Below the pieces are notes generated by a model. That model was not told where the DNA came from. It did not search any database and saw only the letters and a program-made list of their open reading frames with translations. The position numbers and the translations under genes were made by a program. Below are positions 1 to 6,454 of a stretch of DNA of 10,290 nt, one piece after another. This DNA comes from Bacillota bacterium (GTDB lineage Bacteria > Bacillota > Clostridia > Peptostreptococcales > Anaerovoracaceae), in assembly GCA_016302925.1 (NCBI GenBank), contig JAEDMR010000063.1, forward strand, positions 1 through 10,290, in the 5' to 3' direction. The stretch's first letter is position 1. Every line of letters starts with the position of its first letter.

Positions 1-234
1 CTGAAACGGATCGGAGAAGGCGGCAGCGGCAGTGAACTGTATTTTGAAAAAAACAAGAGGTTCTGCAGCACATATGATACACCTTACGGCCCGATGGACA
101 TCGAGGTGCTGACCCGTTCAGTTGATAATCATTTCGATATGGAAACCTTAAGCGGCATCATTGCCATCTGCTATGACGTGAGTCTGCAGGGCATGGCAGA
201 AGGGAAAAATCGAATCGAGATAAAAGTAATGTAA
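1..234 (+). CDS. DUF1934 domain protein, 3' part
   Basis: The open frame enters from the left edge and stops with TAA at 232-234, giving 77 visible residues. The family is usually about 140 residues, so roughly the first half is missing. Visible family features are a TPYGPMDIEVLTR stretch, then a glycine-containing strand ending in an aromatic (GIIAICYDVSLQG) and a closing GKNRIEIKV strand, which fit the calycin-like beta-barrel of DUF1934 (Bacillus YwiB relatives). The biochemical role of the family is unknown to me. The DUF1846 gene starts 43 bases downstream on the same strand, so co-transcription is likely. No start or promoter is in view. The family call rests on motif recognition only. 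Confidence 0.75.
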   Translation: MKRIGEGGSGSELYFEKNKRFCSTYDTPYGPMDIEVLTRSVDNHFDMETLSGIIAICYDVSLQGMAEGKNRIEIKVM

Positions 235-277
235 GTGGGAAACGGAAGCAGACAGGAAAGAGGAGTAGAAAGATAAC

Positions 278-1792
278 ATGGTGAGAAAAGGTTTTGACCC
301 GGAAAAGTACATTGAAGAACAGACCAAGTATATCAGGGAACGAATTGGTCACGGAGACAGCCAGCGTCTGTATCTGGAATTTGGCGGAAAGCTGGTTCAC
401 GACAAGCATGCCATGCGGGTTCTGCCGGGATTTGACGAAAATGCCAAAATCAAGCTGCTGGAGAAGATGAAGGAGCAGGCAGAGATTATCATCTGCATCT
501 ATTCCGGCGATATCGTAAACAGTAAGACACGGCAGGATTTCGGTATCACATACGATCTGGAGGTATTGCGTCTGATCGATATCTTCAGAAAGCATGATCT
601 GAAAATCAACAGTGTGGTAGTGACCCGTTATGAGGATGCACCGGCTGTCAACATGTTCCTCAACAAGCTGGAACGGCGAGGAATCAAAACCTATAAACAC
701 TGCTACACCAAAGGATATCCGACCGATGTGGATACGATCGTCAGTGAAGAGGGCTACGGAGCCAACCCGTATATTGAAGTAACCAAGCCGCTGGTAGTGG
801 TTACGGGACCGGGCGGCGGTTCCGGCAAGCTGGCCACATGTCTGTCGCAGCTGTATCATGAGTTTAAGCGGGGACGAAAGGTGCGTTATGCCAAGTTTGA
901 AACTTTCCCGATCTGGAATCTGCCGCTGAAACATCCTGTGAATATTGCCTATGAAGCTGCGACGGCAGATTTGAGAGATGTGAATATGATCGACTCTTTC
1001 CATCTGGAAGCCTACGGCGAAAAAGCAGTGAACTACAACCGGGATCTGGAGGTTTTCCCGGTGGTGAAGCGGATTATCGAAAAAATCACAGGGGAAGAAG
1101 CGGAGTATAAGTCCCCGACGGATATGGGGGTCAACCGGGTAGGCTTCGGCATCTGTGATGACGAAGCCGTGCAGGAGGCAGCCGTTCAGGAAATCATCCG
1201 CCGGTTCATGATTGCCAAATGCGACTATAAAAAAGGTAAAATTACAGAGGCGACACTGGAACGGTCCGAACTTCTGATGAAAGAGGTCAATGCATCGGAA
1301 GAGGACCGGGCAGTGGTGCAGCCCGCACGGGAATATGCGGAGTTCAAACGGAGCCAGAATTCAAAATATCTAAACATGGTGGCTATGGCCATCGAGATGC
1401 CGGACGGTTCCATCGTAACCGGAAGAAGCTCCCACAGAATGGCCGCAGCCGGTGCAGCGGTCCTCAATGCGGTGAAAAAGCTGGGAGGAATTCCGGACGA
1501 TCTGTATCTGATTGCACCGAATGTATTCAGCAGCATTCAGCAGCTGAAAGATGACGTGCTCCATCATGACCGGACAAGCCTGAATCTGGAGGAAGTGCTG
1601 ACTGCACTGTGTATCTCCGCAGAAACAAATTCCTGCGCAGACAAAGCGGTAAAAATGCTGGAAAAGCTGCAGGGCTGCAAGGCACACTGCACTGCCATTC
1701 TCAGCGACCGTGACGAGCAGACACTCCGCAGTATGGGTATTGATGTGACCTGTGATCCGGAATACGTAACAACGAATCTGTATTTCTCGTAA
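278..1792 (+). CDS. DUF1846 domain-containing protein
   Basis: Complete 504-residue protein, the normal length for the DUF1846 family, which is common in Firmicutes and some Actinobacteria. The ATG at 278 follows a purine-rich AGAGGAG-type ribosome binding site and is the only sensible start, because the conserved family opening (GFDPEKYIEEQ) begins at residue 5. Recognisable segments are a glycine-rich TGPGGGSGK loop at residues 176-184 followed by LATCLSQLYHE, a PTDMGVNRVGFGICDDE block at about 280-296, and TGRSSHRMAAAGAAVLNA at about 381-398. The glycine loop resembles a phosphate-binding loop, suggesting a nucleotide or phosphorylated ligand, but this is inference. There is no signal peptide or membrane segment, so it should be cytosolic. 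It lies 43 bases after the DUF1934 gene and 46 bases before the ClC gene. Confidence 0.85.
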   Translation: MVRKGFDPEKYIEEQTKYIRERIGHGDSQRLYLEFGGKLVHDKHAMRVLPGFDENAKIKLLEKMKEQAEIIICIYSGDIVNSKTRQDFGITYDLEVLRLIDIFRKHDLKINSVVVTRYEDAPAVNMFLNKLERRGIKTYKHCYTKGYPTDVDTIVSEEGYGANPYIEVTKPLVVVTGPGGGSGKLATCLSQLYHEFKRGRKVRYAKFETFPIWNLPLKHPVNIAYEAATADLRDVNMIDSFHLEAYGEKAVNYNRDLEVFPVVKRIIEKITGEEAEYKSPTDMGVNRVGFGICDDEAVQEAAVQEIIRRFMIAKCDYKKGKITEATLERSELLMKEVNASEEDRAVVQPAREYAEFKRSQNSKYLNMVAMAIEMPDGSIVTGRSSHRMAAAGAAVLNAVKKLGGIPDDLYLIAPNVFSSIQQLKDDVLHHDRTSLNLEEVLTALCISAETNSCADKAVKMLEKLQGCKAHCTAILSDRDEQTLRSMGIDVTCDPEYVTTNLYFS

Positions 1793-1838
1793 TGAATTCG
1801 ACAATACATGAAGTTTATAAGGAATTATAGGTAAAAAA

Positions 1839-3425
1839 ATGAGTAAAAAAACAAGCCGGCGGCGCAGAGACAGCGTTACTAGGGAAACCATAGAGCGAAA
1901 AGAGCAGTTTAAGTACCAGCTTCTGCTGCAGGGAGTGGCAGTAGGTATTCTGGTGGGAATCGTGGTGGGTCTCTTCCGGTTCGCCCTTCAGAAGGCTGAA
2001 GAAATCCGCAATCTATATATCGCTGCAGCAGAAGAAAGCATGCTTCTTTCCATCTGCGGAATTTTTATTTTGCTGTTCCTGTCCGTAATTGTAGTATTTT
2101 GTCTGAAGAGAGAGCCGCTCTGTTCCGGCAGCGGAATTCCCCAGGTAAAGGGGGAACTTCGGGGGCACATCAATGCCAACTGGCTGCAGGTCATTCTGGC
2201 AAAATTTCTGGGCGGCGTGGCGGCCATCGGGGGCGGGCTGTCCTTGGGAAGAGAAGGCCCCAGCATTCAGCTGGGTGCCATGGTTGGAAAAGGCTTTTCC
2301 CGTCTTACCAACCGGCTTCGCACGGAAGAAAAGCTGCTGATGAGCTGCGGAGCCGGTGCAGGTCTTGCGGCGGCCTTCGGCGCACCTCTTGCCGGAGTGG
2401 TCTTCGTGCTTGAAGAATTACATAAGAACTTTTCTCAGGAAGTCCTTCTTTCTACCATGGCAGCAGCCATTTGTGCCGACTGCATCGCATCCTCCATATT
2501 CGGGCTGACGCCGGTTTTTGACTTCGGCGACATTCTTGAGCTGCCGCTCTCCCGTTACTGGATGGTAGCCCTGCTTGGCATTGTGCTGGGTGCTTTCGGT
2601 GTGTTCTATAACCGCAGCATTGCATTCATGCAGGATTTTTACGGACGTCTGAAGCCGGTATGGCTGAAGGCGGTGATTCCGTTTGTTCTGGTAGTGATTC
2701 TGGCGGTTCTGTGGCCGGAGATGCTGGGGAGCGGGCATCATCTGGTGGGTGAAACAGCATCGGGAGTCTTCCCACTGAAGCTGCTGGCATTTATACTGGT
2801 GATCAAATTCCTGTTTTCCGGTTTCAGCTTCGGTACCGGCTCGCCAGGCGGAATCTTTCTGCCGCTGCTGGTCCTGGGATCCATCAGCGGAGGATTGTTT
2901 ACGGAGGCAGTCAGTCCGCTGTTCGGATTTGAAGAAACCTATATCAGCAACTTTGTGATTCTCGGCATGGCAGGATACTTTTCCGCCATTGTCCGCGCGC
3001 CGATTACAGGTATCATCCTCATCAGCGAAATGACAGGCTCCCTGGGAAACCTGCTGGGGTTGTCCCTGGTTTCACTGACTGCCTATCTGACGGCGGAGCT
3101 GCTGAAAGGACAGCCGGTTTACGATCAGCTTCTGAACCGGATGCTGGCAGGAGGCGTGAGCAAGAAACCAAAGAGAACCAATAAGGTTCTCATTGAAAGC
3201 GAAGTCTATCTTGGCTCTAAGGTGGCCGGAAAAAGCCTGGCAGAGGTCAATCTTCCTGCGGGCTGCCTGGTCGTCTCAATCCTCAGAGATGAAAAGGAAT
3301 TCGTGCCTAACGGATCTACCATTCTGGAAGCCGGAGATAAACTGATCCTTCTCTGTGATGAATTTTTCGCTGCGGAGCTGGAAGACCAGCTGAATCAGCT
3401 TTGTAAAACGGTGGCCATCGGTTAG
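1839..3425 (+). CDS. ClC-type H+/Cl- antiporter with TrkA_C domain
   Basis: A 528-residue integral membrane protein of the ClC family that would exchange chloride for protons across the cytoplasmic membrane. Family signatures are all present: GSGIP at 97-101, GREGP at 137-141 with gating glutamate E139, GIFLP (GxFxP) at 338-342, and the pore tyrosine Y428 in QPVYDQLL. The EE pair at 192-193 places a glutamate at the internal proton-transfer position (E203 in the E. coli protein), so an antiporter is more likely than a channel. The fluoride-specific subgroup is disfavoured by the retained tyrosine. After the membrane part, residues about 450-523 form a TrkA_C (RCK_C-type) domain, with strands around VLIESEVYLGSKVAGKSLAEV and GDKLILLC, which often binds a small ligand. 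The N-terminus is very basic. The ATG at 1839 has only a modest Shine-Dalgarno (AAGGA at 1819-1823 or AGG just upstream). The gene probably ends the DUF1934-DUF1846 operon. Confidence 0.93.
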   Translation: MSKKTSRRRRDSVTRETIERKEQFKYQLLLQGVAVGILVGIVVGLFRFALQKAEEIRNLYIAAAEESMLLSICGIFILLFLSVIVVFCLKREPLCSGSGIPQVKGELRGHINANWLQVILAKFLGGVAAIGGGLSLGREGPSIQLGAMVGKGFSRLTNRLRTEEKLLMSCGAGAGLAAAFGAPLAGVVFVLEELHKNFSQEVLLSTMAAAICADCIASSIFGLTPVFDFGDILELPLSRYWMVALLGIVLGAFGVFYNRSIAFMQDFYGRLKPVWLKAVIPFVLVVILAVLWPEMLGSGHHLVGETASGVFPLKLLAFILVIKFLFSGFSFGTGSPGGIFLPLLVLGSISGGLFTEAVSPLFGFEETYISNFVILGMAGYFSAIVRAPITGIILISEMTGSLGNLLGLSLVSLTAYLTAELLKGQPVYDQLLNRMLAGGVSKKPKRTNKVLIESEVYLGSKVAGKSLAEVNLPAGCLVVSILRDEKEFVPNGSTILEAGDKLILLCDEFFAAELEDQLNQLCKTVAIG

Positions 3426-3441
3426 ATGGCCCCTTTTTTTT
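3413..3441 (+). terminator. Rho-independent terminator overlapping the ClC stop codon
   Basis: GGCCATC (3413-3419) pairs perfectly with GATGGCC (3425-3431) around a 5-base loop, and eight T residues follow at 3434-3441. The TAG stop at 3423-3425 lies in the loop and first base of the 3' arm, so the last ClC codons also encode the 5' arm. The hairpin lies between two converging genes, but the T-run favours plus-strand termination. Confidence 0.85.
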
Positions 3442-3849
3442 CTATTTGCTCTGTTTACAGGTTCTGAGTGCTTTTCTCTGTTCTGTCCGCATCCGATCGG
3501 ATAATTCCAGATATTCCGCCCGTTCCAGAAGCGCACCTTTGGAAAAGGGGGACAGCCTTCTGTAAATAGAAAGCAGCCGAAGGTCCTCTTCGCTGCACGG
3601 GTTAAAACAGTCGGCCTGACTGGCTATGATCTCCGGATCAGATTCCAGAAGCATTTCCATTCGAATGCCAAATATACAGGCCACGTCATACAGAAGTTCA
3701 GGATCAGGACAGCGCTTTCCGCTCTCGTACAGTGCATAGAGTGACCGGTCGATTTGCAGGCGCTCAGCCAGATTTGCCTGACTGAACCCGTAACTCACAC
3801 GCAAACGTTTCAGATTGGATGCCAGTCGCATCTGGGTGTCATACTTCAT
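3442..3849 (-). CDS. XRE-family helix-turn-helix regulator
   Basis: A 135-residue soluble DNA-binding protein. Residues about 12-66 form a Cro/C1-type HTH: LKRLRVSYGFSQANLAERL is helices 1-2, followed by the recognition helix region RSLYALYESGKRCPDPELL and the closing helices VACIFGIRMEMLLE. The remaining 70 residues are charged and helical with no domain I recognise, and could serve for dimerisation or sensing. The ATG at 3847-3849 is preceded on the minus strand by AAGGAG (3865-3860) with a 10-base spacer, preferred over the internal Met7 that has no ribosome site. Its stop codon abuts the ClC terminator T-run. It is divergent from another XRE gene 242 bases away, a common arrangement for mutual or autoregulation. 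Targets are unknown. Confidence 0.85.
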   Translation of the reverse strand: MKYDTQMRLASNLKRLRVSYGFSQANLAERLQIDRSLYALYESGKRCPDPELLYDVACIFGIRMEMLLESDPEIIASQADCFNPCSEEDLRLLSIYRRLSPFSKGALLERAEYLELSDRMRTEQRKALRTCKQSK

Positions 3850-4091
3850 CTTTTTCGTTCTCCTTCTTTATTTTTCCCCTGCCGTTGGCATGAACCCCTT
3901 TTGCTGTAACAGAGGCTTTTCGAAGTGTCATATGTTGCGGGATTTTAAATTTTCTCTTGACATTTCATATATTTTAGGCTGACAGCTGAATAATTAATCT
4001 ATAGGCATATGTTGACCAAAAGCGTTTGTCGGTATGCTTTATGAAGAAGACTTTCCGGAAAAAAGCGGAAGGAAAGAGGAGACTATTTCAG
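3850..4091. promoter_or_regulatory. Divergent regulatory region with repeated CATATGTTG
   Basis: This 242-base AT-rich gap separates two divergent XRE genes. The 9-mer CATATGTTG occurs at 3929-3937 and 4006-4014, both in the same orientation, 77 bases apart. The second copy overlaps TTGACC (4012-4017), which with TATGCT (4033-4038) makes a possible plus-strand promoter with a short 15-base spacer. A perfect TTGACA at 3957-3962 has no good -10 at normal spacing. No convincing minus-strand promoter could be set. The repeats are candidate operators for one of the two XRE proteins, which is inference. Confidence 0.4.
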
Positions 4092-4454
4092 ATGGCAGAA
4101 AAGAAAGAAAAAGCATTGAATCAGAAAGAGATCGGACGAAGAGTGCGGCTTCGAAGAGATCTGTTTGGGCTGAGCCGGGAACAGCTGGCAGAAAAAATAG
4201 AAGTATCCTACCAGTTCATTGCAGATATTGAATACGGAAACAGAGGAATGTCTCTGGAAACGCTGTATAAAATGAGCCAGGTGCTGGAGATTTCCGCAGA
4301 TTATTTTTTGGCAGGAAAGAATTGCGAAGAAGATGACGAGGAAACAGCCCTCTTTCGTGATGAGATAAATTCAGCTCTGGATAATTGCAGTAAGGAGCAG
4401 CTGAAGGATGTCAGTCAATTGATTCGGATTATAGAAGGCGGCAGGATGAAGTAA
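4092..4454 (+). CDS. XRE-family HTH regulator, first gene of the sigma cassette
   Basis: A 120-residue protein whose residues about 13-73 form a Cro/C1-type HTH, with IGRRVRLRRDLFGLSREQLAEKI, recognition segment SYQFIADIEYGNRGMSLETL and a closing helix ending in the typical ISADYFLAG. The rest is acidic and helical (LDNCSKEQLKDVSQLIRIIEGG), a tail often seen after XRE domains in Clostridia. I choose the ATG at 4092 because AGAGGAG (4075-4081) lies 10 bases upstream. Longer readings from TTG at 4026 or ATG at 4041 have no ribosome site and add an atypical basic leader. The ECF sigma gene begins two bases after its TAA, so the two are almost certainly translated from one message. Confidence 0.85.
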   Translation: MAEKKEKALNQKEIGRRVRLRRDLFGLSREQLAEKIEVSYQFIADIEYGNRGMSLETLYKMSQVLEISADYFLAGKNCEEDDEETALFRDEINSALDNCSKEQLKDVSQLIRIIEGGRMK

Positions 4455-4456
4455 AT

Positions 4457-5026
4457 ATGAAGTTTTCCCGAATGACAGAGGAAGAACAGGAAAAACTGCT
4501 GCTCGACCAGATGAAAGCAGGGTGGATGTTTCTGAAAACCTTTCATATACAGGAGAGCGATGCGGAGGAAATTCTGCAGGAAACACTTATTACCATCTGG
4601 AGTCGATATGAAACTCTGCACAATCCCTCTAAGGTGAAAGCATGGAGCCGAACAATTTTAAAAAATAAAATCCGAAAGTATTTTCGTCACTGCAAGACAG
4701 AATGTGCACGCTGCGTGACATTCACCCAGTATGAAGAGGAGCGGTCCGGGAGTGAACCGATTTCCGAGCGTCTCGTCTATGAGGAAATGAAGCGGTTTGA
4801 AGACACCGAATTATATGAAATGGTGATGCGTCTCGGATTCCCGGCGAACACTATTCTGCAGCTGCACTATCAGTATGAGGAGCCCTTTGAGGAAATTGCC
4901 CGCATGCTGCATATGAAGCCCGGTACAGTTCGAAGTATCGCCTGCCGAAGCAGGGAAAAACTGAAAGCAATGATACTCGAAGAGGGCGTAAGGAGAGAAA
5001 AGGAGACGGAAGGAGGCGCGGACTGA
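4457..5026 (+). CDS. ECF-type RNA polymerase sigma factor
   Basis: A 189-residue sigma-70 family protein of extracytoplasmic-function size. Region 2 spans about residues 15-80, with the core-binding segment DAEEILQETLITIWSRYETL and the promoter-melting part VKAWSRTILKNKIRKYFR. After a linker of about 40 residues, region 4 (about 122-172) carries the -35-binding HTH: ILQLHYQYEEPFEEIARMLHMKPGTVRSIACRSREKLK in successive helices. The start ATG at 4457 is two bases after the XRE stop, with weak AGG-type Shine-Dalgarno sequence inside the upstream gene. Met6 is an alternative but lacks a ribosome site. Its stop overlaps the start of the next gene (TGATG), tying it to a membrane anti-sigma-like partner. 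It should direct RNA polymerase to a small regulon in response to an envelope signal. The target promoter is not known. Confidence 0.88.
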   Translation: MKFSRMTEEEQEKLLLDQMKAGWMFLKTFHIQESDAEEILQETLITIWSRYETLHNPSKVKAWSRTILKNKIRKYFRHCKTECARCVTFTQYEEERSGSEPISERLVYEEMKRFEDTELYEMVMRLGFPANTILQLHYQYEEPFEEIARMLHMKPGTVRSIACRSREKLKAMILEEGVRREKETEGGAD

Positions 5027-5814
5027 TGGGTGAGGAATACAGAAAGCTGGTTGATGAACGGATTGGTATTGCTCTTGAAACGGGCTCTTTGAAAACTTTA
5101 CCAGCCCCTGAAACCTGTTCAGGCGGATCTGCTTCTGACGCAAAGACTTCGGAGGAGGAAGAGTTTCGAAAGATGTTTCACGCTGCCTGTCGGCAGCGTA
5201 AAATACGCCGCCGCATTCTGCAGCGCCGTATTGTTTCTCTGGCAGCTGCTTTTGCATGCGTATTTTTCCTCTTTGGAAGCCTGTATATCAAAGGATTCTT
5301 TGCACCGGAAGAAACCCAGGCAGGACGGATACCTGATGCAGCTGGCGATTTGGAAAACGGCAGCGTCGTCATCGGCGGGGATGGAAACGGAAACATGGGA
5401 ACATGGACAGGACGGTTTGCTGCTTACGAAGATATCCCCGATACATATCAGCAGGAAATGATATGGTTTGATGCCATTCCGGAGATGTATACTGTAAAAG
5501 AAATCAGAATTCAAAGGACAGAAAATTTCCAGAAAGTTACAATTGATATCATAGAAAAAAACATGGGTGAAATAAAAATTGAAGAGAAGAAATGCAATGA
5601 TGAAAATGCAGATGACATCACTTCTGTTTTAAACGATTTCGAACCCAAAAAAGTTGCTAACGGTATTTCGGTATATTACAAACAAACAGAGGAGTCAGTA
5701 AAGTACATCTTTACGGCAGAAGGCACTACAGTAAAAATTACAGGGGATAAACACATGGAAAAAGAAATAGAGGCTATGATAGCCTCTGTCAGAACTGATT
5801 GGAATAGGAAGTGA
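5026..5814 (+). CDS. Membrane anti-sigma-like protein, DUF4367-type
   Basis: A 262-residue single-pass membrane protein. The N-terminal 60 residues are hydrophilic and presumably cytosolic, residues about 69-88 (IVSLAAAFACVFFLFGSLYI) form one membrane helix preceded by an RRRILQRR positive patch, and the rest would be outside. The C-terminal part (about 150-258), with strand-rich segments ending YIFTAEGTTVKITGD and EIEAMIASV, resembles the DUF4367 domain often paired with clostridial ECF sigma factors. The ATG at 5026 overlaps the sigma TGA and has a strong GGAGG about ten bases upstream, indicating translational coupling. By position and topology it should hold the sigma factor at the membrane until a signal is sensed. 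A classical zinc-binding ZAS motif (HxxxCxxC) is absent. Its last 26 bases overlap a converging gene. Confidence 0.75.
   Translation: MGEEYRKLVDERIGIALETGSLKTLPAPETCSGGSASDAKTSEEEEFRKMFHAACRQRKIRRRILQRRIVSLAAAFACVFFLFGSLYIKGFFAPEETQAGRIPDAAGDLENGSVVIGGDGNGNMGTWTGRFAAYEDIPDTYQQEMIWFDAIPEMYTVKEIRIQRTENFQKVTIDIIEKNMGEIKIEEKKCNDENADDITSVLNDFEPKKVANGISVYYKQTEESVKYIFTAEGTTVKITGDKHMEKEIEAMIASVRTDWNRK
5769..5787 (-). terminator. Terminator of the minus-strand secreted-protein gene, inside the anti-sigma gene
   Basis: AGAGGCTA (5769-5776) and TAGCCTCT (5780-5787) form a perfect 8-base stem with a 3-base loop. Read on the minus strand it begins one base after the stop of the gene ending at 5789, and is followed by ATTTCTTTTT, a fair U-tract. 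Read on the plus strand there is no T-run, and the hairpin encodes EAMIAS near the end of the anti-sigma protein. Confidence 0.7.
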
Positions 5815-6202
5815 ATATGTATGTGGAATCTCCGATGTAGTCTTTGCTGACGCATTTGATGCGATAGATAACACCTTCTGAAAGATGGGTATATGTATTC
5901 GCAAAGAGAAAGGTGTCCTTTTGTGAACCGTTGTTAAAAAAGACATATTCTTCATTCTGCCAGTCGTTGACCCATTCTCCGTTCTCCTTTTTCTGCAGAT
6001 AGACCACGACGCTGTAGCGGTCCACGACCTGTGAAAACGAAACGGAAACGGTAACGTTGGCTGTAGTGCGTCCGGTTCTGGTTGTAACAAACGTCACCAT
6101 ATCCGTGTCCCTCGGCTGAATTTCTGTTTCTGCATAGGCGCTGACCGCAGCGGTGAGCAGAAGGGCCAGAATCATGGCCATACATAAAATTTTCTTTTTC
6201 AT
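5789..6202 (-). CDS. Small secreted protein of unknown function
   Basis: A 137-residue protein with a clear Sec signal peptide: KKK at residues 2-4, a hydrophobic core at about 5-20, and an AYA|ETE cleavage site after residue 24. The mature 113 residues are rich in Thr, Val, Tyr and Asn, with alternating beta-strand patterns (TANVTVSVSFSQVV, YSVVVYLQKKENGEW, VIYRIKCVSK), suggesting a small beta-sandwich. There is only one cysteine in the mature part and no lipobox or sorting signal, so it is probably released. I recognise no family. The start at 6202 is chosen because AAAGGAG (6215-6209) lies six bases upstream and the signal peptide begins there. A longer reading from 6247 adds 15 basic residues without a ribosome site. 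It converges on the anti-sigma gene with a 26-base overlap and has its own promoter and terminator. Confidence 0.75.
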   Translation of the reverse strand: MKKKILCMAMILALLLTAAVSAYAETEIQPRDTDMVTFVTTRTGRTTANVTVSVSFSQVVDRYSVVVYLQKKENGEWVNDWQNEEYVFFNNGSQKDTFLFANTYTHLSEGVIYRIKCVSKDYIGDSTYIFTSYSNQF

Positions 6203-6249
6203 TTTCTTCTCCTTTCGTTTTGAAATATAATTTGACACTTTCACCACAT

Positions 6250-6277
6250 ATTATAAATTATAATGGGAGTATGTGAA
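6250..6277 (-). promoter_or_regulatory. Promoter for the secreted-protein gene
   Basis: On the minus strand, TTCACA (6277-6272) is followed after 16 bases by TATAAT (6255-6250), matching sigma-A consensus at 11 of 12 positions. A second TATAAT sits 7 bases upstream (6262-6257) with a poorer -35. The start of transcription would be near 6243, about 40 bases before the ATG. Confidence 0.65.
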
Positions 6278-6286
6278 GTCGAAATG

Positions 6287-6311
6287 TGTCACAATTTGTT
6301 ACAATCTGTAA
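6287..6311. promoter_or_regulatory. Overlapping TGT/ACA dyads upstream of the secreted-protein promoter
   Basis: TGTCACAATTTGTTACA (6287-6303) fits the symmetric pattern TGTnACAAnTTGTnACA. It shares its right edge with a second perfect dyad, TTACA-atc-TGTAA (6299-6311). Both lie just upstream of the minus-strand -35 element, a position typical of activator sites. I cannot name the protein that would bind. Confidence 0.35.
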
Positions 6312-6396
6312 ACCTTTGACCGACGCACAGATGAACTGTCCGATGAAGCGTTTTTCGCTTCAGAAAAAATTTAAAAAAATAATATATAAAATGGGG
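6312..6396. other. Non-coding stretch between divergent promoters
   Basis: No gene is visible here. It contains a 7-base hairpin, TGAAGCG (6344-6350) with CGCTTCA (6356-6362) and a T5 loop, followed on the plus strand by an A-rich run rather than U, so it is not a normal terminator. From 6362 the DNA is very AT-rich with A-tracts (AAAAAATTTAAAAAAAT), which could act as an UP-like element for the hbd promoter. Confidence 0.4.
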
Positions 6397-6424
6397 TTCC
6401 ATTTTTACAAAAGTATGATATAAT
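6397..6424 (+). promoter_or_regulatory. Extended -10 promoter of hbd
   Basis: TATAAT at 6419-6424 is preceded by TGA (6416-6418), a TGn extended -10. A weak -35, TTCCAT at 6397-6402, lies 16 bases upstream, and A-tracts lie further upstream. Transcription would start near 6431, leaving a leader of about 190 nt. Confidence 0.7.
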
Positions 6425-6440
6425 GTATGCATGAGAAAAA

Positions 6441-6454
6441 GTTAATTTTTTAAC
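6441..6454 (+). promoter_or_regulatory. Rex-type operator in the hbd promoter
   Basis: GTTAATTTTTTAAC is a perfect GTTAA-N4-TTAAC dyad and matches the core of the clostridial Rex consensus TTGTTAANNNNTTAACAA. The outermost bases do not match (AA and GA instead of TT and AA). It lies about 10-24 bases after the predicted transcription start, where bound protein would block initiation or escape. Rex is an NADH/NAD-sensing repressor that controls butyrate-pathway genes in clostridia. Confidence 0.6.

Noticed and set aside
158..1003. Long minus-strand frame opposite the DUF1846 gene
   Set aside because: It lies antisense to a convincing, family-recognised gene, has a low-complexity composition rich in His, Phe, Leu and Arg, and shows no ribosome site.
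3957..3962. Perfect TTGACA as the -35 of the XRE-sigma operon
   Set aside because: No acceptable -10 hexamer lies 15-19 bases downstream; TATATT is too close and TAATTA too far.
4026..4091. N-terminal extension of the XRE gene from TTG 4026 or ATG 4041
   Set aside because: Neither has a Shine-Dalgarno sequence, whereas ATG 4092 has AGAGGAG at good spacing and gives a normal XRE N-terminus.
5769..5787. The same hairpin as a plus-strand terminator for the sigma operon
   Set aside because: It lies before the anti-sigma stop codon and is followed by GTCAGAAC, not a T-run, on the plus strand.
6232..6264. Plus-strand promoter TTGACA with TATAAT
   Set aside because: The spacing is 21 bases to TATAAT and 14 to TATAAA, both outside the usual range, and no plus-strand gene follows closely.
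6344..6362. Hairpin TGAAGCG/CGCTTCA as a terminator
   Set aside because: It is not followed by a T-run on either strand and no gene ends nearby in the right direction.
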